From assembly GCA_937902985.1 (NCBI GenBank), contig CALFNG010000400.1:1-64000 (forward strand): a stretch of DNA of 64,000 bases. The letters run 5' to 3'. The DNA is from an uncultured Myxococcales bacterium. GTDB lineage: Bacteria; Myxococcota_A; Polyangia; Polyangiales; Polyangiaceae. This document shows, one piece after another, positions 55,242 to 64,000 of this stretch (position 1 is its first letter; every line of letters begins with the position of its first letter). The notes beneath the pieces were generated by a model, which did not search any database, was not told where the DNA came from, and saw only the letters and a list, made by a program, of their open reading frames with translations. A program made the position numbers and the translations under genes.

Positions 55242-55274
55242 CTCCGGAACGTTCGAGTGATTAGTAGTCGATGC

Positions 55275-57539
55275 TCAGTAGTGGACGACTTCGCAGTTCG
55301 CCGCGGTGGCGGAGGCCGCCATGGTGGCCGCGTCGAAGAGCGGGCCGACTTTCGATCCGTCTTTGGCAGTCGTGGCCCCGACCGTGCCCGTGTACGCGGT
55401 CGTGAGCGTGACCAAGATCGCGGTGGTGACCGTGGCGCTGTAGTAGACGCCTGGCTGCGCGGCGAAGGTGATCAAGTCACCGGCCGTGATGACACCGGTC
55501 TGGTCGGACGCTGTCGCCACCGACGTAGAAGCTGCGGTGGTAAACGCCCCGGCGAGCACCGTCGCGTACACGGTCCTGGGATTCGACCCGCTAGCGATTC
55601 CGATGTTGACGCAGGTGTTGAAGGCGCCAGGTTCGGCCGTGTTAACGGCGTCGTTCCCGTGCAGCACGTTGGCCACCGAGGCCCCGGGTGTCGACTCGCC
55701 GACGAGCGTGTCGTTACCGGCCATCCCGACGAGGATGTCGGCGCCGGCGTTTCCTTCGATGTCGTTGTCGAGGGCGTTTCCGGTGAGCGTGTCAGCGCCT
55801 CCGCCTCCGAGGAGGTTCTCGACGTCGATATCGACCTTGTCAGCCTCGGTGCTACCAGTGTTATCGCCGCTCGCCGTCAGGCCATCCATCGTGACCGTCA
55901 CGTGGGTGGCCACGGTCGCGATCTTGGTCGTGTCCGTGGCGGTCGTGGTAGCCGACCCCGTACCCGTGTAGCCGCCGCCGAGTGTAATCGAGCCGGCAGC
56001 TTTGGCCGAGATCGTATAGTTCACGCCCGGCTGCGCGGAGAACGTGATCGTATCGCCGTTGCTGACCGCCGCCGTGTTGTCCACCGCCGTCGTCACCGTC
56101 GCCGAGCCGTTCACAAGGGTGATCACCCCCGTGAGCAAGACCCCGTATCCACGCTGGCTGTAGTCCATGGTGTCGGTGCCGATACCGCCGTGGAACGTGT
56201 CGCTGCCCGTCTTGTTGGCGTCGACACCTTCGCGCACCGTATCGTCGCCCGCCCCGCCGCTGATCACGTTGGTTCCCGGGCCGGGGGTGAAGACGTTATC
56301 GAGCAGGTTGCCCGTGATGGTGGCCGAGGGCGCTGCCGCGGTCCCTCCGCTCTTGAGGTTGGCGACGTCCGCCCCGATGATGTCTTTCTCGGACCCCGCG
56401 GGGTCACCGCTCGCCGTCTTGCCGTCCATGACAGCAAGGAGGGCGCCGGTCCGCATGCTGTAGTCGACCGTGTCGACCCCGCCGCCGCCCACGAGGATGT
56501 CGGTCCCGTTGATGTACCCCTGGCCGCCCTGGCAGAACGTGTCGTTGCCGGGTCCGCCGTTCAGCGTGACGCTCCCTGCGATCCCGCCCATCATCTGGTC
56601 GGCGCCCGCGCTGCCGATGATGACGTCGGCGTCGAGGATGATGTCGCCCTCTGTGGCCCCCTGGGTCGGGTCACCCACCGACTTGGCACCCCCGCCGGAG
56701 GTGATGATCCCGAGGGGATCGATCGCCACCGAGACCGGACTCGCGGCCAGACGCAGCGAGTAGTCGACCGTGTCGGTGCCCGGGCCGCCGGAGAACGTCT
56801 CCGTGGGCGTCTGCGCCGCACCCTCGATCAGCGTGTCGTTGCCCGCGCCGCCGTAGATGCTGATCGCCGTCGGGAAGACGCCCGCGAACACCGCGTTGCC
56901 GCTCCCCGTGAACTTGTCGTCGCCGGCCCCGAGGAACACGCTGAGCGCCGGAGCGTTCGTGAACGTGATGTCCTTGGTCGGCTTCGCGTTGTTCAGCGAG
57001 ATGCCTCCGGACCCTGCGGCGACGTTATCGGCCGCCGCGGTCCCCTTGACGATGAGCACGTTCGGTACGCTCGGAGCGAAGGCCACGGCCGTCCCCACGG
57101 TGGTCGCCGTCCCCAGGCCGAAGAGGCCGTTGACGTAGTTCAAGATCACGACGTCGCCATCCACAACGCCGGTGCAGGTCACGACGATGCTCTTGACGTT
57201 GGCCTTCGAGCCCGCTCCGACCGCCAGCGCCTTCGTCGTGGCCGTGTCGAACGCCTGGACGCCGTTGACCACGAGCGACGAATCCGAGGCCTGGAGGTAG
57301 ATCTCCGCGGTCTCGTTGGTGAGCGCGATGGTGAAGACCCCGGTCGACGCGACGAACGTCGGAGCGACCGTGAGGGCCTTGCTGATGAATTCGCCGTTCA
57401 CCGCTGCAGCGACCTTGTCGCCTGCCGACGGCGTCGACGCGCTCGAGCAACCCGAGCCGAACGCGATCGCGGCCGCGATGAGCGCGACCCTTCCGAGACC
57501 CGGATACCGATCACTACCGATAAGAATTCCGTTGCGCAT
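55275..57539 (-). CDS. RTX (calcium-binding repeat) lipoprotein
   Basis: A 754-residue lipoprotein (LIAAAIAFGSGC). It carries at least nine RTX nonapeptide-like units (GGAGNDTL, GGPGTDTV, GGPGNDTF, GGAGDDTV, GGGGADTL, GMAGNDTL among them), separated by beta-rich inserts. RTX repeats fold on calcium outside the cell, and most RTX proteins use type I secretion; this one has a Sec lipoprotein signal instead. No protease, lipase or adhesin domain is visible. A hairpin-rich leader precedes the ATG. Confidence 0.9.
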   Translation of the reverse strand: MRNGILIGSDRYPGLGRVALIAAAIAFGSGCSSASTPSAGDKVAAAVNGEFISKALTVAPTFVASTGVFTIALTNETAEIYLQASDSSLVVNGVQAFDTATTKALAVGAGSKANVKSIVVTCTGVVDGDVVILNYVNGLFGLGTATTVGTAVAFAPSVPNVLIVKGTAAADNVAAGSGGISLNNAKPTKDITFTNAPALSVFLGAGDDKFTGSGNAVFAGVFPTAISIYGGAGNDTLIEGAAQTPTETFSGGPGTDTVDYSLRLAASPVSVAIDPLGIITSGGGAKSVGDPTQGATEGDIILDADVIIGSAGADQMMGGIAGSVTLNGGPGNDTFCQGGQGYINGTDILVGGGGVDTVDYSMRTGALLAVMDGKTASGDPAGSEKDIIGADVANLKSGGTAAAPSATITGNLLDNVFTPGPGTNVISGGAGDDTVREGVDANKTGSDTFHGGIGTDTMDYSQRGYGVLLTGVITLVNGSATVTTAVDNTAAVSNGDTITFSAQPGVNYTISAKAAGSITLGGGYTGTGSATTTATDTTKIATVATHVTVTMDGLTASGDNTGSTEADKVDIDVENLLGGGGADTLTGNALDNDIEGNAGADILVGMAGNDTLVGESTPGASVANVLHGNDAVNTAEPGAFNTCVNIGIASGSNPRTVYATVLAGAFTTAASTSVATASDQTGVITAGDLITFAAQPGVYYSATVTTAILVTLTTAYTGTVGATTAKDGSKVGPLFDAATMAASATAANCEVVHY

Positions 57540-57544
57540 TTGGC

Positions 57545-57574
57545 AAAACCCTTCCGTTTTGGAGCCGTGGCTCC
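57545..57574 (-). promoter_or_regulatory. paired hairpins around the RTX ribosome-binding site
   Basis: Just upstream of the RTX start, AAAAC and GTTTT (57545-57549, 57556-57560) flank GGAAGG (minus strand, 57555-57550), so the Shine-Dalgarno lies in the loop of a 5-bp stem. Next to it is a perfect 6-bp stem GGAGCC-GT-GGCTCC (57561-57574). The layout suggests translational control. It does not match a c-di-GMP riboswitch. Confidence 0.45.
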
Positions 57575-57840
57575 TGGTCGTTTTTGTTCGTGGAAGGGCA
57601 CGTCACGCCCATCGGAGTTTAATAGACGGAGTTTGATCGCCGAGTTCGGCGCGCTCCCCCAGGCTGCGCGCCGACTCGATCTCGGTCGTTCAACCTAAAC
57701 GGAGAGCCCGGGCAGAACTTCAGGACTTTCTTCGAAATGTTGGAATAGGGCCGCGACGGCGTGAAGTGCCCCGTGCGCAGAACCGCGGTACGCCCGACGT
57801 GTCGCCCCTCTCGGGCCGCAACTTCGAGTCAGCACCGACC
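57575..57840. other. intergenic region between RTX leader and element D
   Basis: Contains a strong hairpin at 57642-57677 (12-bp GC stem with one bulge, 11-base loop) about 100-140 bp upstream of the RTX start. No gene was found. The hairpin has no T-run, so it may be an attenuator or a structured leader rather than a terminator. Confidence 0.45.
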
Positions 57841-58034
57841 GATGGAGGGGGATGGATCGCCAAGGCGCAGAGACGCCAAGGAATGAGCCGGAACCGGAGC
57901 TCGATGCTCACGCCCGAGGACGGTTGACGCCGCGCTGGAGGTGCACCGCGTCCTTGGCCCCGGCTACGCTCTCACCCTCTACCCGCCCCCTCTGCTTTGG
58001 CGACTTGGCGCCTTGGCGATCCCTCTCCTCCAAG
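57841..58034. repeat. dispersed inverted-repeat element D (complete)
   Basis: The left arm (from 57841) carries GGATCGCCAAGGCGCAGAGA; the right arm ends in the reverse complement, GCGCCTTGGCGATCC, at about 58009-58023, then CTCTCCTCCAAG. The element starts 29 bp past the stop of the SRPBCC-like gene. The arm core differs from elements C and E (GGATCGCCAAGG in place of GAGATTGGCCGC), so it is a distinct subgroup. Confidence 0.8.
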
Positions 58035-58062
58035 CGTGACTTCCCGCAGGAGGCCTACCGCT

Positions 58063-58560
58063 TCAGGTGGCCGGCAGCTCTCGGCGGATCTGCTCGACCA
58101 CGTCGTCGAGGAAGCGGTGCACGGTCGCCTCCGCGACCCGATGCCCCAGCACCGCGTCGGCCGCGTTGCCCAGGACCCCGAGCGGCGGGTGGTACGTGCC
58201 CTCGAGCTCGAGCTGCGTCTCCGTCGACGTGAGCGGGAAGACCGACAGCTCGGCGTGCATCACCGGGAAGAGCCCGGGAGCGCGCGTGGCCTCCCACGAG
58301 AGGGTGAGCTTCGTCACGGGAGACATCCCGGGGACGCCCTCCTCGTCTCGGATTCCCTGCACCTTGATGCGAACCTCGACCGCGACGTCGATGCCCGCGA
58401 CCCCGGCGCGAAGGCTCGCCTCGACGGCGTTCGCTCGCTCGGCCGCCGAGCGGGTGGCGCGCTGGAAGGCCTCGAGCGGCCGCTGGTGGAACAGCTCGCG
58501 CACGGCGTCGTAGGGGCGGTTGACGTACTGGTAGCACCGTACCTTTCGAGGTTCGCTCAT
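58063..58560 (-). CDS. SRPBCC-like protein
   Basis: A 165-residue cytoplasmic protein (MSEPRKVRCYQYVNRPYDAV) that looks like the START/SRPBCC ligand-binding fold: a helix after the first strand, a long beta sheet (VEVRIKVQGIRDEEG, then VTKLTLSWEA, then LELEGTYHPP) and a C-terminal helix (ATVHRFLDDVVEQIRREL). The ligand is unknown. Start ATG 58560. An open extension to 58668 is arginine-rich and rejected. Confidence 0.75.
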   Translation of the reverse strand: MSEPRKVRCYQYVNRPYDAVRELFHQRPLEAFQRATRSAAERANAVEASLRAGVAGIDVAVEVRIKVQGIRDEEGVPGMSPVTKLTLSWEATRAPGLFPVMHAELSVFPLTSTETQLELEGTYHPPLGVLGNAADAVLGHRVAEATVHRFLDDVVEQIRRELPAT

Positions 58561-58684
58561 GCCATCCCCCGAGCATGGACGGTGCCAGGTGCCCCGGCGG
58601 GCGCGCGAGCCAGAGGCGCCTCCCCTCCCCGGCGGCCCGACGTCGGCACGTCTTGCGCGCCGCTGCAAAGCTGGCGCAGCGCCT

Positions 58685-59011
58685 TCACCGCCTGCGCGCG
58701 GTCGACGCCTCGAAAGCCGTGGCGAGCCGGGCCTCGACTTCGCCCCGCGTGAGGCCGCGAAGCTCGATCACCTTGAGGCGCGCGGTGTCTCCCCTGACGA
58801 GAACGACGTCGCGTCGAGGTACGCCGAGCGCTTCCGCCAGCGTCTCGATGAGCGCGTCGTTGGCCTTGCCGTCGACCGGAGGCGCGGCGAGCTGCACCAC
58901 GAGCGCTCCCCCCTTCGCCGCAATCACCCGGCTCGCACGCGCTCGAGGGCGCGCCTGCACCTCGAAGCGCACCGCGCCTTCTTTCGTCACGGTGAGTGCG
59001 ACGGTTTCCAT
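58685..59011 (-). CDS. DUF167/YggU-family protein
   Basis: A 108-residue small protein with the DUF167 pattern (FEVQARPRARASRVI, then LVVQLAAPPVDGKANDALIE, then VVLVRGDTARLKVIELRGL). Family members bind near nucleic acids or ribosomes, with no settled role. Start ATG 59011. Its start is 10 bp after the stop of the GT-C-like gene, so it may be in the same transcript. Confidence 0.88.
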   Translation of the reverse strand: METVALTVTKEGAVRFEVQARPRARASRVIAAKGGALVVQLAAPPVDGKANDALIETLAEALGVPRRDVVLVRGDTARLKVIELRGLTRGEVEARLATAFEASTARRR

Positions 59012-59021
59012 GCGCGGGCGA

Positions 59022-60461
59022 CTACGGCTCTTCCAGCGATTGCGGGAGCACGTAGAGATCGTAGCGGCCGACGCGTCGCGCCGAGGCCACGCGGTCGAGC
59101 GCTTCGCGCAGCGCACGCGGTCCGCGCGCGTCGGTGAGCAAATAGGCAACGGGGCGCGCCTGCCGAACGAGGTCCGTCCAGACATGGCGGCGGTCCGCGC
59201 CGCCGCGAAACGGGGCGAAGGGTAAGCGCTCGTCCATGAAGAGGCCCAGCCGGTAGGCGTCCCAGTAGTCGGCCCAGACGCCGTGAACGCCCGCGTCGGT
59301 CAGCGCGGTCGCCGTTTCGCTCATCTCGGCTCGGCACGCTCGGCCCGCGGCGGCGCCGTCCGCGTGCATCGCGTCGTGCGAGACCGACAGGATCATGTTG
59401 GCCGCAGCGATGGTGGCTCCCGCGAAGCCAACGGCCGGACGCGTCGCCGCCGCAATGCTGGCCAGGATGGCGAGCGCCGGCCAGGCGGGCGCCAGGTACC
59501 GGATCGATTGGGTATCGACGGCTCCGAGCACGAAGATCCCCGCGGTCGCGATCGGAACGAGGAGCAGATCCGCGATCTCCTTCCTTCGCCACTGCCTCGT
59601 CAGCCACACGACCGCACCGAGCGCCAGGGAGATCGTCGCGAGTGATAGGACCACCCAGAGCACACTGGCCGCCGGCGGGACGAAATCGCTTTGCCTGGAG
59701 GCGGCCCAGTCCGCGCCGAACATCATGGGCAGTCCGTCGAGGCCCAGGAGCCTGAGGTTCCGTGGCCACTCCCACGGATCCGCGACCCCTGGTTTGGGCC
59801 CCGTGGTGAGCACGAACCACACGCGCTCGAACACGACCCACGGCGCCGCGGCGGCGACCAGGCGACCGAGCGCCCGGGCCCGGTAGGCCGCAAGGGCGAT
59901 CGGCAGCGCCCAGGCGACCATCAGGTGATCGCCATACAGGGCGGCGCCCGCGAGCAGGCCGGAGATGACGACCCGGCGCGTCGTGGGCTTTTCCTGGATG
60001 GTATCGAGAGCCAGGAGGGCGAGCGTCGTCGCGGCGAGGCGGCCGCCGTAGATCGTGGTCTGCGCGAAGGCCGTCGAGGCGCTGGCCGTCGTGACGAGAA
60101 GGGCGGCGACGAATACCTGACCTTGCGCGCGCGCCGCGATCCGCGCGACGCACACGGCCTGGACCGCGGTCAACGAGAGGGCCGCCAGGCACGAGAGGAG
60201 CAGGTCGTGCCCGCCGAACCACGAAAATGGAACGAAGGCCCACGCCTCGAGCGCGCCCATGTAGCGCATTCCCCAGACGAAGACCGTGATCTCGCCGTGC
60301 GCGAAGTGGCGTCCCATGAGGACCGTCACCGCGGCGTCCGAGTCGAGGCAGTCGGACGCAAGCACGTACGGCAGGTGCGTGGCGAGAGCGCCTGCGCCGA
60401 CGAGGACGATCGCCGCGATCAACCGAAGCAGGGCGCGGGAGCGTCGATCAGAAATGGGCAT
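59022..60461 (-). CDS. polytopic GT-C-like membrane protein
   Basis: A 479-residue membrane protein with about ten hydrophobic segments (for example IAAIVLVGAGALATHLPYVL and LLLSCLAALSLTAVQAVCVA) and an early acidic loop (ASDCLDSDAAVTVLMGRHFA). The layout suggests a GT-C-type glycosyltransferase that uses lipid-linked sugars, as in the protein at 25522-27189. Neither donor nor acceptor can be named. Start ATG 60461. Confidence 0.65.
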   Translation of the reverse strand: MPISDRRSRALLRLIAAIVLVGAGALATHLPYVLASDCLDSDAAVTVLMGRHFAHGEITVFVWGMRYMGALEAWAFVPFSWFGGHDLLLSCLAALSLTAVQAVCVARIAARAQGQVFVAALLVTTASASTAFAQTTIYGGRLAATTLALLALDTIQEKPTTRRVVISGLLAGAALYGDHLMVAWALPIALAAYRARALGRLVAAAAPWVVFERVWFVLTTGPKPGVADPWEWPRNLRLLGLDGLPMMFGADWAASRQSDFVPPAASVLWVVLSLATISLALGAVVWLTRQWRRKEIADLLLVPIATAGIFVLGAVDTQSIRYLAPAWPALAILASIAAATRPAVGFAGATIAAANMILSVSHDAMHADGAAAGRACRAEMSETATALTDAGVHGVWADYWDAYRLGLFMDERLPFAPFRGGADRRHVWTDLVRQARPVAYLLTDARGPRALREALDRVASARRVGRYDLYVLPQSLEEP

Positions 60462-60582
60462 CGGGCCTCGCTGGGCGGTACCCTATCCGAAATCGTCGAA
60501 TGACGAAAAAGGAGGCCGGGGAACCGCCACATCGAGGCGCCGACTCGCGCACGACGGCCCGGCACTCGCCGGAGCACGTGCG

Positions 60583-61215
60583 TCAGCGCGGATACCCCGG
60601 ATAGCCCTGTGCCTGCGGAGCGTAGCCCTGGGGAGCGTACCCTTGCGGCATCTGCGGGGTCGACACGAACTGCAAAACCGTGGGGTGCACGCCGCGCAGC
60701 CAGGAGTGCGTCTTGTCGATCTTGGTCGGCATCACGATCATCCGACTGCGCACGATGAGAGTGCCGATGAGGCCCACCAAGAACGACAGCAACCCGACGA
60801 TGAAGAGCCCCGCGCCGGCGTCGCTGCTCTCTCCGGTCAAGGCCAGACCGAGCACGCAGAGCAGCACGCCCGGGAGGCACGACAGCCCCGCGATGAGGTT
60901 CCACTTCTTCCACGAGGCGCGGTGTTGCTCGCAGAGCGGGACCTGGAAGTTCGATTTCTTGCTGAAGATGAGGAGGCCGAGCCACCCCATGAACATCGCC
61001 CACGGCGGCGTGTACCGGTAATTCTGCGGCCGCCAGTGCGTGGGCTGCCCGCCGCACTTCATGCACATCGCCGGCAGCGGCGAGCCGTTGGCCGCAACGA
61101 GCAGCTTGCCCTCGACACGAGCCGAAGGCGGCCCGTAAGCGCCTGGCCCGTATCCAGCGTTCGCAACGGGCGCCTGCGGGGGAGCGTAGGGATTGTGCCC
61201 CGGGTACTGGTTCAT
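60583..61215 (-). CDS. membrane protein with proline/glycine-rich ends
   Basis: A 210-residue protein with a Tyr/Gly/Pro-rich N-terminus (MNQYPGHNPYAPPQAPVANA) and a similar C-terminus (PQGYAPQGYAPQAQGYPGY). Between them are a CMKCGG knuckle and three hydrophobic stretches (WAMFMGWLGLLIF, GLSCLPGVLLCVLGLAL, IVGLLSFLVGLIGTLIV). No named family. The unusual ends resemble polyangial membrane proteins. Start ATG 61215. Confidence 0.72.
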   Translation of the reverse strand: MNQYPGHNPYAPPQAPVANAGYGPGAYGPPSARVEGKLLVAANGSPLPAMCMKCGGQPTHWRPQNYRYTPPWAMFMGWLGLLIFSKKSNFQVPLCEQHRASWKKWNLIAGLSCLPGVLLCVLGLALTGESSDAGAGLFIVGLLSFLVGLIGTLIVRSRMIVMPTKIDKTHSWLRGVHPTVLQFVSTPQMPQGYAPQGYAPQAQGYPGYPR

Positions 61216-61292
61216 ACGGCCAGAATACCCACGACTCCATCCCGCCGAAAAGCCTCAACGGGCGTCTCTCCGCCGCGGCGCGCTGCACCCTC

Positions 61293-61456
61293 GAGGAGAG
61301 ACGAGATGGGCCGCAGAGGGCGCAGAGGAATGAGGGGTTGGAGCCAAGCCACGGGCTCGCAAATTCGCGGCGAGCCTGCCGGCGTCTCGAAGCGCCTCCT
61401 TCGAGCGTCCAAACCCCCAATCTCTGCTCTGCGCCTCGGCGGCCAATCTCCCTCTC
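61293..61456. repeat. dispersed inverted-repeat element E (complete)
   Basis: The left arm (61293-61345) has GAGATGGGCCGCAGAGGGCG; the right arm (61410-61456) has GCGCCTCGGCGGCCAATCTC. The 26-bp core of the right arm is identical to that of element C. It starts 30 bp beyond the transglycosylase stop. The centre is about 65 bp. Confidence 0.85.
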
Positions 61457-61485
61457 GCTCGCCCTCTAGCGAGAGCGAGATCGCG

Positions 61486-63624
61486 TCAGGGCAGGAGGTC
61501 GGGAACGGGGGGCAGAGGAACGGGGCCGTTCGGGACAGGCTCGTTGGCAGCGGAGGCGGGGCCGGTCGGGCCGCCGACCCGGCCCGGGCCGAGGGTCGTG
61601 TTCGGAACGTAAAGAACGACGGTCTCCCCCGCCTTCAGGGCAACCTTGCGACCCTTCCGGTTGACGCGCTCCATCGTTGTGGGCGTGATGTCGTAGCGGC
61701 GGCCGATCGTGGCGAGGGTGTCTCCCTCCTTCGCAACGACCGTCGCTCGCCTCATGCTCTTGTCGTGCTCGAGGTTCGCGAAGAACTCTTCCGAGCCCAC
61801 GGCGAGGACGCGCACGTCGCTATCGGGCACGACCACGACCCGCGAGAGATCCGCGTCTTGCGCGACGAACGCCTGCAGCGTCATTCCCTCTTGCAGCCGA
61901 GCGCCGGCGTCGATGTCGTTCCAGAGGGCGAGCTGGTCAGGCGACACGTGGAGCGCGCTCCCGATCTGGTTGAGCGAGTCGCCGACGAGCACCCGATAGA
62001 AGACGCGCTTTCGGTCGGGATACGCGAAGACGTCCGGCGGGACGACGACCGGAGGCTTCGGGCCGGTCGCCATCGGGACCTCGGTGGCCACGCCTTCGAC
62101 GTGAGGCACGAGGAGCGACGTGCCGCCCCGCACGGCCTCGCCCGGCGCGATGGCGTTGAGCTCCACGAGCTTCTGCGTCGTGGTCTTGCGAGCGAGCGCG
62201 ATCTGCTCGAGCGTCTCGCCGAAACGCACGACGTAGCGGTCGAGCGCCGGCTGGTCGCGGCGCATGCGAAGCAGCGCCTGCGACGCGAGGGCGCCCTTGC
62301 CCTGCGGGACGCTGACGGCCACCGCGCTCGCGGCATCCGCGTCGCCCGCGGGGCCGGCAGGGGGTGTGCGCGCCGAACGGAGCTCGGGGTTGAGGGCCTC
62401 GATGTCCTTGGTGGTGCACGACACGGCCTGCGCCACGAGCGCCAGTGACGTCCCGGGGGGCACGTTGACCTCGTCGGTCTCGATCGGAGGGTCGACCACC
62501 ACGTCCCCGAACCCGAACGCGGCGAGGTTGTGCGCGACCACCGCGGCGGCGAAGACCTTGGGCACGTAAAGGCTCGTCTCCCAGGGCAGCGCCCCCTCGG
62601 TGCGTTCGAGCGCCCAGAAGTCGTTCGTGTTGTAGCGCTTCACGATCGAGACCAGGCCGCCGTAGCCCATGTTGAAGCCGCCGAGCGCGAGTTCCCAGCT
62701 CCCGAAGCGGCGGTGGAGATCCCCGAGCAGGTCGGCCGCGGCGTCGGTGGCGAGCGTCGCGTTGAGGCGCTGATCGAGCCATCGATCGATCGCCAGACCG
62801 TAGATCTTCGCCGTCTCGGGCATCAGCTGCCAGAGGCCCTGGGCGCCCACGAGGGAGTGGGCGGTCTGATCGAAGCCGCTCTCGATCATCGACACCCAGA
62901 TCAGGTCTTCGGGCAGCCCCTTCCGGTGCAGGGAGCGGCGCATCATGTCCCGCCAGCGGCCCGAGTGCCGATACAGGTTGGCGAACGTGGCGTGGCCGCG
63001 CGGGTCGTCGCGAAAGTACTGAAGATAGCGGACGACGCGCTCGTCCCAGCGGACGGGCAAGTCCGGCATCTCGAGGCGCTCGAGCCAGGTCAGATCCTGC
63101 GCGCTCTCGGGAGAAGACACCGGCATCGGACGGGAAGGAGGCACCCCGGAAGCCTCGACCACCGGGCGGCGATCGCCCGGCAGAACCAGGTTCGACGGCC
63201 AGGCGGCGCCCGGAGCGGGCGAGGCCGGTGGGAAGAGCTCGTGCTCGGCGTCGCGGAGCGCCTTGAGCTCGGGGCTCTCGGCCCCCATCCACGCGTCGTC
63301 GGCCGTGGGTCCGCCGGCGATCCAGCGACGCGACGCGGCGTCCACGGGACGGGCCGGCTTCGCGCTGCTCTTCGAGGCCGGTTTTGCCGACGCACTGGCC
63401 GCGGTCGCGTTCGCCCCGCTTGCCGCGGCAACGTGGGAAGCCAGCGGGGCCTGCAGGCTCGAGGCCGACTTGGCCTGGGCACCCTCGGCGGCCCGCGGCT
63501 CGGCCGCGTGTGCGCCGGCCGTCGCGAGCAGCCCAACGCAGGCCAGACTCCGTGCGAGGAGGGCCGTTTGCCCTATTTGCCCCGTCCGCGCCACGCGTCG
63601 CGGGAACATCACGCGCCTCGCCAT
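61486..63624 (-). CDS. lytic transglycosylase with LysM domains (MltD-like)
   Basis: A 712-residue secreted protein that cleaves peptidoglycan glycan strands. The signal is LLARSLACVGLLATAGAHA. An Ala/Ser/Pro-rich linker precedes the SLT domain: VSMIESGFDQTAHSLVGAQG with catalytic Glu248, and GLWQLMPETAKIYGL. Three clear LysM repeats follow (VRFGETLEQIALARKTTTQK, then YRVLVGDSLNQIGSALHV, then VVAKEGDTLATIGRRYDITP), with a possible fourth (NVPPGTSLALVAQAVSC). The order matches MltD. It ends 30 bp from element E. Confidence 0.93.
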   Translation of the reverse strand: MARRVMFPRRVARTGQIGQTALLARSLACVGLLATAGAHAAEPRAAEGAQAKSASSLQAPLASHVAAASGANATAASASAKPASKSSAKPARPVDAASRRWIAGGPTADDAWMGAESPELKALRDAEHELFPPASPAPGAAWPSNLVLPGDRRPVVEASGVPPSRPMPVSSPESAQDLTWLERLEMPDLPVRWDERVVRYLQYFRDDPRGHATFANLYRHSGRWRDMMRRSLHRKGLPEDLIWVSMIESGFDQTAHSLVGAQGLWQLMPETAKIYGLAIDRWLDQRLNATLATDAAADLLGDLHRRFGSWELALGGFNMGYGGLVSIVKRYNTNDFWALERTEGALPWETSLYVPKVFAAAVVAHNLAAFGFGDVVVDPPIETDEVNVPPGTSLALVAQAVSCTTKDIEALNPELRSARTPPAGPAGDADAASAVAVSVPQGKGALASQALLRMRRDQPALDRYVVRFGETLEQIALARKTTTQKLVELNAIAPGEAVRGGTSLLVPHVEGVATEVPMATGPKPPVVVPPDVFAYPDRKRVFYRVLVGDSLNQIGSALHVSPDQLALWNDIDAGARLQEGMTLQAFVAQDADLSRVVVVPDSDVRVLAVGSEEFFANLEHDKSMRRATVVAKEGDTLATIGRRYDITPTTMERVNRKGRKVALKAGETVVLYVPNTTLGPGRVGGPTGPASAANEPVPNGPVPLPPVPDLLP

Positions 63625-63759
63625 CGGCGGAACGCTCGCATGCGGGCGCGTGTGGGGTCAAATTCCGGGGGCGTGGATCCCGCCGAGGCACTTGCGAAAA
63701 GGCGGCCGATCGGGTGGGCTCTTGGGACGCTCGCGGTAACCGCGTGAGCACGCCCGACA

Positions 63760-64000
63760 ATGAAGGCCTGCCCCCAGTGCCATATCCGGTACGCGACGGA
63801 TGCCCTCCATTGCTTTCTGGACGGCGCCGAGCTCGCGGCCATTCTCGATCCGCTCATCGGCAAGACCATCGCCGGCTGCTACGTCATCGAAGACCTGCTC
63901 GGCGAAGGCGGGATGTCGACCGTCTACCGCGCGCGGCACAAGCTCGTCGACCGGCCCTGCGCCGTCAAGGTGATGAACCCCGTGCTCGCGACCGACGCCA
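63760..64000 (+). CDS. Ser/Thr protein kinase, N-terminal part (cut by window end)
   Basis: Starts ATG 63760. The first residues ([18 protein letters not shown]) form a half zinc-ribbon-like segment (two Cys, two His, then a Cys) typical of polyangial kinases. The kinase domain starts [20 protein letters not shown], with a complete glycine loop ([11 protein letters not shown]) and [10 protein letters not shown]. The remaining domain lies beyond the window. Divergent from the transglycosylase, 135 bp apart. Confidence 0.9.
   Translation, partial: MKACPQCHIRYATDALHCFLDGAELAAILDPLIGKTIAGCYVIEDLLGEGGMSTVYRARHKLVDRPCAVKVMNPVLATDA

Noticed and set aside
57540-57600. A c-di-GMP riboswitch before the RTX gene
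   Set aside because: The hairpins are short and lack the GEMM core and tetraloop receptor.
55257-57698. An 813-codon open frame opposite the RTX gene
   Set aside because: It consists of Arg/Val/Gly-rich filler with no domain; the repeats of the minus-strand RTX gene create its length.

Overview
The window is high-GC DNA from a deltaproteobacterium-type genome, most likely a Myxococcota member of the Polyangia. This is inferred from gene content, not from a marker-gene tree. The signs are five Hanks-type Ser/Thr kinases, an RIO-type kinase and a PP2C phosphatase in 64 kb, AgmX/PglI-like C-terminal domains, many cysteine-rich lipoproteins with low-complexity Asp/Gly/Ser linkers after the lipobox, and a multihaem cytochrome operon. 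No rRNA, tRNA, CRISPR array, phage or intact insertion sequence was recognised.

Layout. 1-9.2 kb: the 5' part of recA (minus strand, cut by the window edge), a decayed lipoprotein, a quinone oxidoreductase, an AgmX/PglI-like lipoprotein, comM, a cysteine-rich remnant, a PrsW-type protease, a four-repeat cysteine-rich lipoprotein and a kinase. 9.4-14.6 kb: a plus-strand cluster of a YbjN-like protein, an outer-membrane barrel, a 13-haem cytochrome c, an 84-residue protein and a lipoprotein with a CX4CH motif; the first three overlap by ATGA. This is a candidate porin-cytochrome conduit. 14.6-18.2 kb (minus): an FHA-GGDEF diguanylate cyclase, then a kinase-CsbD-DUF362 operon. 18.4-21.6 kb (plus): a glutamine-amidotransferase-like/transglutaminase fusion and an RIO kinase. 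22-25.5 kb: a 782-residue cysteine-rich lipoprotein next to a von Willebrand A lipoprotein. 25.5-36.2 kb (minus): a GT-C-like membrane protein, a kinase with an AgmX domain, the alpha-E and circularly permuted ATP-grasp pair, a kinase-Amt operon and an amino-acid permease. 36.4-41 kb: PP2C, a DUF3634-like protein, a broken SGNH hydrolase, an FGE-like protein, a small conserved protein and a ComEA-like protein. 41-45.4 kb (minus): hemerythrin, murA, hisG and glmU. 45.5-57.5 kb: an accessory stretch with broken genes, a phosphodiesterase lipoprotein, an ECF sigma/FecR operon, cysteine-rich lipoproteins, an ABC-transporter remnant and an RTX-repeat lipoprotein. 58-64 kb: an SRPBCC-like protein, DUF167, a second GT-C-like protein, a lytic transglycosylase with LysM domains, and the start of another kinase.

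How it fits together. Envelope and signalling functions dominate: murA, glmU and the transglycosylase for peptidoglycan; many secreted lipoproteins; and kinases placed directly upstream of possible targets (Amt; CsbD and DUF362). The ATP-grasp/alpha-E pair and the transglutaminase fusion, about 9 kb apart, are parts of a peptide-ligase system usually found together.

Between genes there is a family of about 165-235 bp inverted-repeat elements (four complete, one half). Four of the five lie 20-30 bp past a stop codon. Several short tandem repeats also lie between genes. Six gene remnants, three of them with a visible single-frame disruption, point either to real decay or to assembly indels.
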